Assembly: GCA_037962975.1 (NCBI GenBank)
Contig: CM075670.1
Coordinates: 86,369,501 to 86,433,500, forward strand
Origin: Clitoria ternatea
Lineage: Eukaryota; Streptophyta; Magnoliopsida; Fabales; Fabaceae
Length of the DNA: 64,000 nt
Direction of reading: 5' to 3'
Shown: positions 33,382 through 44,583 of the stretch, in pieces
Layout: each line of letters begins with the position of its first letter
How positions within the stretch are numbered: position 1 is the stretch's first letter
Position numbers and translations under genes: made by a program
The notes under the pieces: generated by a model
Seen by the model: only the letters and a program-made list of their open reading frames with translations
What the model was told of the DNA's origin: nothing
Databases searched by the model: none

Positions 33382-34943
33382 TGTTAGTCAAGTGGCCTCA
33401 ATACTCAAGAGGAGGGTGAATTGAGTTTTTAAAACTTTTACTTAGAAAGCCTTTGAACTAGATTTTGTTTTCACAAAAGATAATTATATGCAAGAAACAA
33501 CAAGTATGGTGCAAAAAATGAGATAGAAAATATGTGTAGAATTCACTTTGACAGTATATCAAACACTTGGTGTGCAAGAACTTAACTTAGCTAAATCAAT
33601 CAATTTTAAGTAATGCAATCATAACCAAATTAATAACCCAGCTAGATGTAAAATGTAAATGCAAGAGAGTAAGGAAGAAAGCTTGCAAACCGATATAACG
33701 AGTTCAACCACCCTGATGTCCATTTCGCCTTCAAGCAACCCATTTAAAGGATTTCCACTATTGAAGTTTAGAGATACAATCTATGAGCAATTGTAGCTTC
33801 CTAGTGTCCTACACTCAAGAACTTAATCCTCACTAGTACAAATGCACCCCACCCAATCTCTCAAACTCTTAATACCCAAAGGTTGAACCCCAACCTTTGT
33901 GACCACTCAAAACTAGAGTGAAACTTTGTGTTTGTTGTTTGTATTTACAAGCAAATGACTCTCTCAATATAGTAGATATACAATTGAAAGGCTCTCACAA
34001 ATTCTAACTCTCAATAAGAGAGGATATGCAGATTTAGAACCTAAGTTTTAGAATAATGAAACTATACACAGGAAATGAACTCACAAGGCACAAGTACAAG
34101 CTATGAATGATTTTCCCTTGATTGCTTGAGTAGCTTGAATGAATGTTGTATTTATAAGCCTTGGAAAGGAGCTTTGGAGACTCAGAGCCATTGCACATCA
34201 TAGGTATAGCAATGGGAAATGGTGAAATGAGCTGGATCTGCACTTTAAAACATTTCCCCATATTCTGGCACTTAGGTAATCGATTACTCCTCGAGTTGTA
34301 ATCGATTATGCTTCGTTGTATTCCATTAATTTAAGTGTCCAGTAGCTATGTAATCGATTATGTCTTTCCCTGTAATAGATTAGTGATCAACCAGAGTCCA
34401 TGTAATCGATTGGTATAACCCGGTAATCGATTATGAATTATACCTGATGCATTTAATTTCTGTACACAGCATTATAATCGATTGTGTTTTATGGTATAAT
34501 CGATTATGAGTGAAACAGAACCATTGTAATCGATTATCCTAGCCCTGTAATCTTTTAGGCAAAATACCTGATACATTATACCATTTGTTATAATAGTGTA
34601 ATCGATTATCCTCTTTGCTGTAGTCGATTATGTGCATTCCAGAACCAAGGTAATCAATTATTCTCCTTGCTGTAATCGATTAGGACATATACTTGATACA
34701 TTTTATTTTCTATTTTGCAGCTCTATAATTGATTAGCTTCATCTTGTAATCAATTATCTTAGGCATAAAGCTCAAGTCTGGTCTTGATTGTAGACTCTTT
34801 TTACTTCTTCATTTTAAAATTCCCAGAAGTTTATGCATATGTCTTTGATATTTTGAGTCTTCATGAACTTCATTTGTCATATCATGATTCTTCAATTTGT
34901 TTACTTTGTCATTATCAAAATCCTGAAACAATTTTTAAACACA
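33382..34943 (-). mobile_element. Solo Ty1/copia LTR (SIRE-like) inside D
   Basis: Bounded by AAATT at 33377-33381 and 34944-34948, a perfect duplication. On the minus strand it starts TGTGTTTAAAAATTG with GGATTTTGATAATGACAAAG near the beginning and ends CAATTCACCCTCCTCTTGAG...GACTAACA, the usual end of SIRE/Maximus-type copia LTRs. A TATA box (TTATAAATA, 34157-34149) lies about 120 bases after the palindrome array. No internal copia sequence remains, so it is a solo LTR of 1,562 bases. Confidence 0.85.
34277..34756. repeat. TAATCGATTA palindrome array, 16 copies in 8 pairs
   Basis: Copies start at 34277, 34299, 34351, 34373, 34403, 34424, 34475, 34497, 34527, 34548, 34599, 34621, 34651, 34673, 34726 and 34747. 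The steps are 22, 52, 22, 30, 21, 51, 22, 30, 21, 51, 22, 30, 22, 53 and 21. A higher-order unit of about 124 bases (two pairs plus a spacer with CCTGAT(A/G)CATTT) repeats. About half the copies are exact TAATCGATTA and the others differ by one to three bases. Confidence 0.95.
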
Positions 34944-34969
34944 AAATTCAGTTTTTTTGCTCAAGTATG

Positions 34970-35465
34970 AAAACTTAAGCTTAAACGCGCTCGGGCTAGG
35001 ATATGAAGAGACTTGCTGTGTCCTTGGATCTCGCTTAAGATTAAGATTCTCGCTTAAGCGAGGTATGTAGAAAGGATCCTCTGATACAATTTTTCTTTTC
35101 TCGCTCAAGCGTGGAGTTATTCTTTTAAGCGAAATTAAGATAGAATCACAACTAAGGTTCCACACTTGAGCGCATTACTCTCGCTTGAGCGAAAATAGAA
35201 CAGAATCAACCTTACCTTATCACGCGTAAGCGCTTTACCTGCGCTTAAGCGCATTTGGAGTAGAATCAATTACGTAGGCTCACGCTTGAGCTTGAATGTA
35301 CGCGCTTGAGTGAAATTTTCAGAGATTCAGAGTTAGAGGCCTCACGGTTGAGCTGGGATGAATACGCTTAAGCGTGATTTCCTTTGAACATGCATTTTTC
35401 CTTTCACGCTTAAGCGATGGAGGCAAGATTGAGCGTGATTGAAACAAGCTTGAGCGTGACATGCT
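34970..35465. repeat. Internal palindrome array of D, part 2
   Basis: About 18 copies of CGCTCAAGCG, CGCTTAAGCG and variants between about 34984 and 35461, many in pairs about 19-21 bases apart (for example 35100/35120 and 35164/35183). With the part before the copia LTR it originally formed one array of roughly 870 bases. Confidence 0.8.
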
Positions 35466-37229
35466 GTACCTTACTGATTCTTAAATCATTACACTGTTCC
35501 TGAACATAAGTAAAACCAAAAACATTAAACACACACACAGGATATAACTGAATTAAAATATATAAATGAAAAAGAAAACAGAAGTGCTTGGTGTAACACC
35601 CTAAATTTTTAAAATAGAAAGTTAAATTAAGAAAATAAATGTTGAATAATTAAATGTGGACTAACTAAAGTTCCAAAATACTAGAAATAATTTAATTAAG
35701 ATTCTCTGAGACTGTGGTGAGATATTATGACCGGATAAGTTGAAAACTGACCCGGATAAAATATAGGTGTCGGACCAAGTATCTCCGATTGAGATGCCAT
35801 TGGTCAGGGCTGTAGATAAAATCGTTGAGAATCTGAATATGTATTCGGAATAATTTTTAGAATACGTATTGAGCCCGAACTGAGAACCTGTTTAGTGAAA
35901 AATGGAAGAGTTAAGTAAATGAGAATGAAAAATAAAAAGAAAACCTTACTCTTTCCCTCATCTCTCACGAAAACTTTCTTCTTTTCCATGCCAACACACT
36001 TCCTCTCTTCCTCTTCTTCTTCTTCATTATTCCTCTTCATCTTCCCTTAAAACCCTAATCAATGAGTGATATCTATTTCCCTCTCTCATTTTCATTTTCT
36101 AGGAGCAAGAAGGAGAAGTTTTGAGTTTGAACTCCCTTTCTTCCTCCCCTTCCATTCTCGTGGTCTTCACCTCCCACTCTTGGAACTTCTACATTTCTTT
36201 ATTTGAGGTAGATTTCTAGTTATTTTTCAAGTGTATAAACCTATTACTATATGTCTTCAATGTAGAGAAAGCATTAAATGTATGAACCCTAAGGTGTGGG
36301 TGTAATAAATAAGGGTATTTATGAGTAATAAATAAAATATATGGATGATAGGGTTAAAAGATTATGAGTATGGAAGTGCATTTAAGATGGAGTTGGGTTG
36401 TTACAAACCCTAAATTATTAAATTGGGGGAAATGTGTAATATTGAAGGGGCTAGCATTTATTGAAAGGAAAGATGTTATAAAGGAAGAGGCATTAATATT
36501 AAATGATGATTAGAAATGGTAGTTGGAGAATATAAATGAAAACCACATGAAATAGGATTAAATGTAAGCTTGGTAAATGGATAACCTAATAAATTAGGTT
36601 GCTACTTTGATAATAATGGATGGTGAGTTAAGGGAAGGAATCCCCGAAGCCTAAGTAAGCAAATGAATAAAATTATGATAGCTTCCACATGATGAGAATC
36701 ATGTGTACATAGATATGTATATGTATATTGAAATGGCTTTTGAATGAATAATTGATAAGGTCCTATAATGATTGTTGTAGGACTTGATAACTCTTGTGAA
36801 GCGGGAACGTCAAACCCAGAAGTGTACTTCTCTTAAGGTAGGAGAGGCGTGTATTTTCTAAATGTATGAGAATTGTGATGATAATGTATGTATTAATGTG
36901 ATATGGCATGTTGTCTTGATTAGATGTGATACCATGTGTTGAAATGAGAATTGTGTAGGGTGTTTTGAAATGAGTGTTTATATGAAGAATCCTAAATGAG
37001 GCTATGAATGGCATGTTATGTAATGATGTGTTATTGACTTCATGAATGATATAATGAGTACCCTAAACTTTTGGTTGGAGTATTTTCTTGAATATAAGAA
37101 TTGATGTTCATGATTGAACTTGTAGATAATTATGAGGTTGAAAATGAAAGTACCCCAAATGAGAGGGTGAGATAGCCATATGAGGTTGAGGCATGCATAA
37201 ACATTGCATACATGGCATGGCATGCATAT

Positions 37230-37560
37230 CATGATGATGTTGATAAGTGGTTGCGATCACTTGATGTTGGAAATATAAAAAGGGCTTGCGAGTTCCTGTG
37301 AATATTAGACCGGTGGTTGCGATCACCCGGTGTTGAAATGAAAGGCCCTGCGGGACCATTGAGATTGAATGCCCATGGTTGCGATCATGAGGCGGGAGTA
37401 CCCCTTGCGAGGCGGGAAACCTTATAAAATGTTGAACGTGGCTGCAATCACGAGAAGCACCTTGCGAGGCTGCTAGAGGGAGTACCCCTTGCGAGGCGGG
37501 AAACCATTGAGAATGATTATAAAGATTATGGTGGTTGCGATCACCCGGGGAAATGATATC
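37230..37560. repeat. GGTTGCGATCA / TTGCGAGGCGGGA imperfect repeats in B LTR
   Basis: GGTTGCGATCA or close variants occur at about 37249, 37314, 37376, 37439 and 37533 (last and first as GGTTGCGATCAC). CCTTGCGAGGC(GGG) recurs at about 37404, 37461 and 37487. The 3' LTR has the same zone at about 46236-46550. This is a second, non-palindromic repeat cluster in the same LTR, upstream of the palindrome array. Confidence 0.75.
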
Positions 37561-38448
37561 GGATCCGTGCATATGCATTTTAAACACTAGCATATGCATT
37601 AGCCTTTGAAGCATGGCATAGAGTGATACTCCGATGATGAGGTTGTGTGAGGTGTAGGTGGACATCTCCCTTTAAAATTACTAACTATGATTGTGAACTT
37701 GGTTGATATGATTCTGAGAAATTTAATGGATAATTGTACTTGAATGAGAATTGATGGTTGAATGATTTAATATTGGATGAACTCCTCTTGAGGAAGGGAT
37801 GTTTGTATTGCATTCATGCATATATTGTCTTATTTGTTGGATTTTCATCATTGAGAAAGTATACTCACTCTCCCTGTGGTATATCTTTTAGCTCCGGTGT
37901 TGTAGGACTTGCTTTGGAGCTTTGTGTGGAGAAGAAGTGTGAAGGAAGCCTATTTTGGTAAAGAACGCCTTGGCCGGTAACACGTGATTTTGTAGTTGTA
38001 TGAATAGTTATAATGTGTTGATATTTTGTCTATGTTGATTAGTCTTGAATTGTCAAGATAATTGTATGGATGATAAACATTTATATATAGGTAATGGAAA
38101 TTTTAAGGGTCATGGAGGAAAATGAGAGCTTTTGTGTATGGCTTATTTTCACTTATGACCCTATGAATGTATGTGGGATGAACTTAAAATGAAATTTTCC
38201 CTACATTTTGATGAATGAATGAGAAATCGTATTCGAGTATTAGTTTTGTGGAGTAGAGTAAGTGATGGGATAATTTTGTAGGCTCATAATGAATTAAAAT
38301 GTAAATATATGAGTAGGCTCATTGGGAGCAAGTTTTAATTGGCTAGTAGGATGATATTGATATGATGAATTGAGTAGAATCGGTTTGAATGGAGTTTTGA
38401 CAGGTTGTGTTGTCCAAATTCCACGTTCTGCATGTTTTTCTAATAATC

Positions 38449-39242
38449 TCGCTCAAACGAGATGGGTTCTCGCTCAAGCGAGAGTCCCTCTTGTATGGCA
38501 ATCGGTTTCTGGACAATTCTCGCTTAGGCGAGAGTAAACCTCGCTCAAGCGAGATTGTCCCAGTATCAGTGTTTGGTTACTGGATGAAATTCGCCCAGGC
38601 GAGTGGGGTCTCGCCCGAGCGGGGGCGAGGGGAATTAGCCACTGGACAAAATTCGCCCGAGCGAAGGATCTTGAGGATGGCATTCGCCCAAACGAGGCGA
38701 GTGAAAAACCGAGTGCTAGGGAGCCTAGACCGAGTGAGAGAAGACTCGGATCTGGATTGATTTTGCTGAGTGGAAAACCAAGCGAGAGATAAGTCGGTCT
38801 GGATTGATTTTGCCGAGTGGAAAATCGAGCGAGTGATGAGTCGGTTTTGGAAGGAATTTGCCGAATGAAAATCGAGTGCTGGGAAGCCTTGCCGAGCGAG
38901 CGAGCGTAAGCTCGGCTCTAGAAGTTTTTTGCTTAGGCGAGGAGGTCTCGCCCAAGTGAGTAATAGGTAATATAGATACTGGCCGAATTTCGCTTGAGCG
39001 AATGGCCTCGGTTGAGGTGCTCGCTCAAGCGAGTCGGTATTGAATTCGGTTATGGACAATTTTCATCCAGGCTCGCTCGCTCCGCCCAAGCGAGGCTTGT
39101 GTGTCTCGCTCAAGCGAGTTGGAATTCACTTGAGCAAAGTGACCCATGTAACTCCCTTTCTCTTTTCGCTCGGCTTACTCCTATCTCGCCCGAGCGTTCT
39201 ATGTGTGACTCGCTCAAGCGAGTGGGTATCTCGCTTGATCGA
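38449..39242. repeat. TCGCTCAAGCGA palindrome array in B 5' LTR
   Basis: Twenty or so copies. The first nine start at 38449, 38470, 38520, 38541, 38591, 38611, 38653, 38684 and, after a degraded stretch, 38929 (steps 21, 50, 21, 50, 20, 42 and 31 for the first eight). Later copies at about 38948, 38990, 39021, 39082, 39106, 39126, 39186, 39210 and 39231. Variants TCGCCCGAGCGA and TCGCTTAGGCGA keep the dyad. It creates open frames rich in SLKR/LSE in several registers that are not genes. Confidence 0.9.
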
Positions 39243-39603
39243 AGGGTGCCTGGATAGCCCAAAATGCATTGTTCAAATTATTTTCCTTCTTCTTCATATT
39301 AAATCTTGATTCCAAATTATTTTATGAATACTTGGGTATAAAATCGGGCTTCTTAATTTCAAAATGGTTGATCTCTTAAAATTCAATTACATAACATTAA
39401 TTTACTCAACCTTCTTCCGCTATTTTAATTGAGGAATTCTTTGAGGTTAATCCTCTTAACTTACCTTCTCATATCTTCACATATGAGACAGGTCTCTGAT
39501 TGATCCAGGGAATTAAATGAATGGCTTCACCACTTGCAACTATCATGAATTAATTACACTAAAATCATGAAAAATTTACCCCTATTTTTGGGGTGTCACA
39601 ACC

Positions 39604-39615
39604 TGGTATCAGAGC
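39604..39615 (+). other. Primer-binding site of B, initiator Met tRNA
   Basis: TGGTATCAGAGC starts three bases after the LTR end at 39600, the same primer type as element A. Confidence 0.95.
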
Positions 39616-39991
39616 ATTATTCACTCTGTATTACTGTGATTAGTTGTTGTTATTACTAGAACATGATATGTGATTGATGAATGATTGTCCTTGTTGTTTG
39701 ATTATGTATGAATTGATTGTGGATTGAAAGTGATTGTTATAAGTCTGGCCAAGCTTTCTTCACACTATCCTCCCTCAATGATGAATCCTATGTATTGTGA
39801 ATTCATACTATATTATGATATGATGATACGCTTGTATGAGCTTAAATATGGATTGGTTGATATTGGACTCCATGACTGAGGGCTATAACTTAAATTTTTA
39901 ATGAAGTACTATAGTGTGAGATTATAGAGGAATTTTATGAATAAGTTTACTAATGTTAGATGAATCTCATGTTATGATTATAGATATTGAG

Positions 39992-41160
39992 ATGGCCCAT
40001 CATCGTCAAGATAATGATGACGCTATAGCTAGAGCCTTGAATCGTTTTGCGGACCTCCTCAAGTCGCAAAACCGTGAAAGACAAGAGACGGAAAGACAAC
40101 CTGCTCCTGTTGTTCAAGGTACTCAAGGCCTTGACATGTTTCTGAAGCGGAAACCCTCTGAGTTTCATGGTGGATTTAGGCCTGAGCAAGCCTATGTTTG
40201 GATCTGAGATGTTGAGCGGATCTTCAATAGTTTCGAGTGTAATGAGCTCCAGAAAGTGGAGTATGCTGTTTTCATGCTGAGAGATGAAGCGGAGACTTGG
40301 TGGAGACTCACCAAGAGTAGAATAAATGCTGCTGTTATTCCCTTAACTTGGGAAAATTTTAAATTTGAACTCGTGAGAAAATATGTGCCCGAAAGTTATA
40401 AGAGCAAGAAGGAGCTCGAGTTCATGGAACTCAGGCAAGGCACGATGACGGTGGAAGAGTATGCTTCCAAATTTGAAGAACTTTGTGAATTCTACCCTCC
40501 TTATCAACAAGAGGGAACTGAAGCCTCAAAATGTGTGAAATTCGAGAACGGTCTACGCCCTGTTATTCAAAGGGCCATTTGCCATCAGGAAATTTGAAGT
40601 TTCACGGTACTTGTGAATAAGTGCCGTATTTATGAAGAACATGCTCGCCCTCAACATTCTAAATTCGACTCTAAGTTGAAGGGTCAATCTTCTAGTTTCA
40701 AGAGGCAGGGAAATTTCAGAAGAGGACGCTTCCTGAGGGGTGCCCATTCTAATGTCCAAGCTAGAGGCAGTGGACGTGGTCACACTTTTGGCCGGGGCAA
40801 TGTAAATACCAATGGGCCGAGATGCTATAGGTGTGGTGGTCCATACTATGTTCAGGAATGTGTGCATAGTGAGGACGTGGTGTGCTTTAATTGTGATCAA
40901 GTGGGACATATTCATCCTGCATGTCCCATGCTTGCAAGACCGGCTCCGGTACAAGCTAATATTCCCAACCATGCTAATGCACCCGCTCATGTGAACCGCG
41001 GAGGCCACAATGGTGGTCGGGGCCGTGGTAATGGAAATAATGGTGGTCGACATGGTAGCCGAGGTGGCTATAATGGTGGAAGGCACGACAACGGTCGAGG
41101 AAATGGCAATGGTGCTCGTAATGGAAATAGGGATGGTGGAAATCTTCAACCCAATACCGG
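39992..41160 (+). pseudogene. gag of element B
   Basis: ATG at 39992 (MAHHRQDND). The capsid region has FLKRKPSEFHGGFRPEQAY (about 40138) and DEAETWW (about 40280), then EEYASKFEELCEFYPP (about 40455). First zinc knuckle CYRCGGPYYVQEC has Tyr for the ligand His (CAT to TAT); the second, CFNCDQVGHIHPAC (about 40881), is intact. A Gly/Arg/Asn-rich tail (about 40985-41145) follows. Two stops, TGA at 40205 and TGA at 40595, sit where Arg codons are expected (CGA to TGA), otherwise the frame runs straight into pol. Gag would assemble particles in the cytoplasm. Confidence 0.85.
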
Positions 41161-43080
41161 AAGAGTATTTGCTGTGACCGGTGAGGAAGCAGTACAAGCA
41201 GATAATCTGGTTGAAAGTAAGTGTGAAATTCTTGGACACTCAGTTCATGTCATTTATGATTCAAGTGCACCCCACTCTTTTATATCCGAGGATTGTGTTC
41301 GGCGATTGAGATTGCCGGTATGTTTGATGAAAAATGCCCTTGTGGTTACCACCCCAACCGGTACTTGTCTCAGATCAGTTAACCGGTGTGATAATGTTGA
41401 TATGCTCCTAGATGGGAGAAGATTTGTTATGTCTTTTATTTTCTTACCTATGAAGGGATTGGAGATCATACTTGGTATGGATTGGCTCTCCGCCAACAAA
41501 GTTATGGTTGATTATCAACAACGGACCGTCATTTTCCCTTCTTCTGATATGGGACAATTTGACGTGCAAGGTATAGCTCAACTTTGCGTATTACTACCTC
41601 TTGCCGACAGGACGAGTGGTCCTGATCCTATTAATATCCCTGTGGTGTCTGAATTTTTGGATGTGTTTCCCGAAGAGATACCTGGCTTACCACCTCCACG
41701 GGAGGTTGAGTTTGCCATTGACCTTGTACCTGGTGCCGAACCAGTGTCTATTGCTCCTTATAGGATGTCTCCTATGGAGTTAGCTAAACTAAAGAAGCAA
41801 GTTGAGGAGCTGCTTGAGAAGGAGTTTGTTCGACCCAGTGTGTCACCCTGGGGAGCTCCTGTTTTATTGGTTAAGAAGAAGGATGGAACCATGCGGTTCT
41901 GTGTAGACTACCGCCAATTGAACAAGCTAACGATAAAGAATAGATATCCTTTACCTCGTATCGATGATTTGTTGGATCAATTGAGAGGTGCGGTGGTGTT
42001 TTCAAACATTGACCTGCGTTCCGGTTATCATCAAATTCAGGTGAGAACCGAAGATATTCCGAAGACTACGTTTAGGACGCGATATGGCCATTACAAGTAT
42101 GTTGTGATGCCATTTGGAGTGACTAATGCTCCAGCGATGTTCATGAGATACATGAACCGTATCTTTCATGAATACCTGGATCGTTTTCTTGTGGTGTTCA
42201 TCGATGACATCCTAGTATATTCTAAGAGCCGTGAGGAACACGAAGAACATTTGAAAGTGGTGCTAAACATTCTTAGAGAGAACCAGTTGTATGCTAAACT
42301 CTCTAAATGTGAATTTTAGCTTACGAGCGTCCAGTTTCTTGGACATGTGATATCCGAAGATGGTGTTTCAGTGGATCCTTCTAAGGTTGAAGCGTTATGG
42401 CATGGCCTAGACCTACGTCAGTTACAGAAATTCGAAGTTTCCTTGGACTTGCCGGTTATTATCGGAGGTTCATCGAAGGCTTTTCTCGTCTTGCTAGACC
42501 TTTGACGAACTTGACAAGGAAGGACCAACCTTTTGTATGGACAGTTGAATATGAGAGATGCTTTGAAGAGTTAAAGATGAGACTGACTTCTACGCCTATC
42601 TTGGCATTGCCTGATTTGCAAGAAGACTTTATGGTGTATTGTGATGCTTCTAAGCATGGACTTGGATGCATGTTGATGCAAAAGGAACGTGTTATAGCTT
42701 ATGCTTCACGCCAGTTGCGACCCCATGAAGTTAACTACCCAACTTACGATTTGGAGTTGGCAGCGGTTGTGTTCGCCTTGAAGATTTGGCGTCACTACCT
42801 GTATGGCTCGAGGTTTGTGGTTTTTAGTGACCACAAAAGTTTGAAATATCTTTTTGACCAAAATGAATTAAATATGCATCAGAGGAGATGGATGGAGTTC
42901 CTGAAAGACTATGATTTTAAGTTGATGTACCATCTGGGAAAAGCCAATGTGGTTGCCGATGCTCTTAGTCAGAAGTCCTTGCATGTGTTGGCCATGATGG
43001 TCAAAGAATTTGAATTGATTGAGGAATTTCAGAATTTGAATGTTGGAACTGAGGTTCAATCTTCCAAGAAACTATGTTTT
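41161..43080 (+). pseudogene. Protease, RT and RNase H of element B
   Basis: In frame with gag. The protease active site reads YDSSAPHSFIS (about 41255; Gly to Ser), then ILGMDWLSANKVMVDY (about 41470). RT: APYRMSPMELAKLKKQ (about 41752), FCVDYRQLNKLTIKNRYPL, MPFGVTNAPA (about 42110) and the intact catalytic FIDDILVYS (about 42200). TAG at 42317 (Trp expected). A 1-base deletion near 42393 moves the reading frame. RNase H: CDASKHGLGCML (about 42640), SDHKSLKYL (about 42828) and YHLGKANVVADALS (about 42928). Apart from that frameshift the domain order and lengths are complete. Confidence 0.9.
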
Positions 43081-44583
43081 GCTACCTTGAAGATATGTAA
43101 TGAGTTTTTGGAGCTTGTAAAAGAGAAACAAAGATAAGATGATTATTTACAAGAGATGAGAAGATCTCAGGATAATGGAAAGAATTTATTTCTTGTGGAA
43201 GGTGTTGATGGTTTATAGCGAGTAAAAGATCGTGTGTATGTACCTTCATTCAGAGATTTAAGACACACGATGCTTGAGGAAGCACATAAAAGAATTTTTA
43301 GCATGCACCCTGGTGCAACCAAGATGTATCAAGATGTAAAGAAGAATTTTTGGTGGCCCGAAATGAAACGTGATGTTGCCAACTTTGTAGCTTCATGCCT
43401 TACATGTCAGAAGGCGAAGGTAGAACACCAGATACCTTCGGGTACTTTGAGGCCACTTGATATTTCCGTTTGGAAGTGGGATGCGATTGCCATGGACTTT
43501 ATGTCCGGATTGTCGAGAACGAGGTCCAGATGTGACAGAATCTGAGTGATTATGGATCGTTTGACGAAGAGTGCGTATTTTTTGCCGATCAGTATGAAGA
43601 GTTCATTGCAGGATTTGGCACAGTTGTACATTCAGGAGATTGTGAGATTACATGGTGTGCCATCAAGCATTGTTTCTGATCGTGACCCCCGATTCACTTC
43701 CCGATTCTAGGGAAGCTTACATGAGGCAATAGGTTCAAAACTGAAGCTAAGTTCGGCGTACCATCCTCAGACTGATGGGCAGTCTGAGAGGACTATTCAA
43801 AGTCTTGAGGACTTACTGCGTGCTTGTGTTTTGGAGCACGGCGATTCGTGGGAGAAATATTTGCCTCTGATCAAATTCACTTACAACAACAGTTTTCATT
43901 CTAGTATTGGTATGGCACCATACGAGGCATTATATGGAAGGAGGTGTCAAACCCCTTTATACTGGCTTGAAGTTGGTGAGAACTTAGCCTTAGGGCCTGA
44001 GATTGTTGAGGAAACTACCGAACAGATCAAGATGATCCGTGAGAAGATGAAAATTGCTCAAGACCGACAGAAGAGCTATTATGACAAAAGGAGGAAGCCA
44101 CTTGAATTTCAAGTTGGCGATCATGTGTTCTTGCGAGTCTCGCGTGATAAGGGTATTGGAAGAGCTTTGAAGAGAAGAAAATTAAGCCCTAAATTCATTG
44201 GACCCTATGAGATCTTGGAACGGATTGGAGATGCCGCTTATCGGATTGCGCTCCCTCCACAGCTTGTGAATCTACATAATGTGTTTCACATGTTGCAATT
44301 AAAGAAGTATATTCAGGATCCCATGCACGTGATCTCTCTTGATGATGTTGATGTGCGGGATAACTTATCTGTCTCTCCCATTTCGGTTCGTATTGTTGAG
44401 TATTCTGTGAAGAGACTACGGAATAAGATGGTACCATTGGTGAAAGTAGTGCGGAAGCATGGAAACGTTGAGACACTCACCTGGGAACGCGAGGAAGATA
44501 TTCGAGAACGGTATCCTCACGTATTCGAATCCGGTATGTCAAATTTCAAGGACGAAATTTCTTTTAGGAGGGGTGGATTGTAA
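43081..44583 (+). pseudogene. Integrase with chromodomain-like tail of element B
   Basis: Zinc-binding region with H and CLTCQKAKVEHQ (about 43396), core acidic residues in WDAIAMDFMSGL (about 43477), SSIVSDRDPRFTS (about 43663) and DGQSERTIQ (about 43777). A GPY motif (PKFIGPYEIL, about 44190) and a chromodomain-like tail KMVPLVKVVRKHGNVETLTWE (about 44427) end at VFESG. Stops: TAA 43135, TAG 43216, TGA 43543, TAG 43708. Three of these stand where Trp is expected. The frame ends in TAA overlapping the LTR start. The chromodomain would direct insertion to heterochromatin. Confidence 0.9.
44566..44578 (+). other. Polypurine tract of element B
   Basis: AGGAGGGGTGGAT immediately before the LTR start TGTAACACCC at 44579, the primer for plus-strand cDNA. 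It overlaps the last codons of pol. Confidence 0.9.

Larger units (their letters stand above)
35592..39600 (+). repeat. 5' LTR of element B
   Basis: 4,009 bases, TG...CA. It contains a CT-rich leader-like stretch (about 35940-36060), a 37200-37570 zone of imperfect repeats around GGTTGCGATCA and CCTTGCGAGGCGGGA, the TCGCTCAAGCGA array at 38449-39242, and a GGTATAAAATC box at 39335-39345 about 95 bases beyond the array. Over the first roughly 340 bases I count about 11 differences from the 3' LTR, all transitions. Confidence 0.9.

Noticed and set aside
34277..34756. CRISPR-like appearance (short palindromic repeats with spacers)
   Set aside because: Plant nuclear context, repeat core only 10 bases and degenerate, spacers repeat among themselves, no cas genes; the array lies in a solo copia LTR.
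37108..37665. 185-codon minus-strand frame with ASQGVLP repeats
   Set aside because: Antisense reading of the GGTTGCGATCA/TTGCGAGGCGGGA repeats in the LTR of B; the same frame is broken in the 3' LTR at about 46314, with no domain support.
38407..39309. Several overlapping open frames of 70-160 codons on both strands, rich in SLKR, LSE and SPER
   Set aside because: They are by-products of the TCGCTCAAGCGA array in the LTR of B: a 12-base near-palindrome at steps divisible by three keeps several frames open. The copy at 47639-48442 behaves the same way. No protein domain is visible.
40553..41239. 228-codon minus-strand frame rich in Ser/Thr/Ile
   Set aside because: It is the shadow of the Gly/Arg/Asn-rich gag tail of element B on the other strand.
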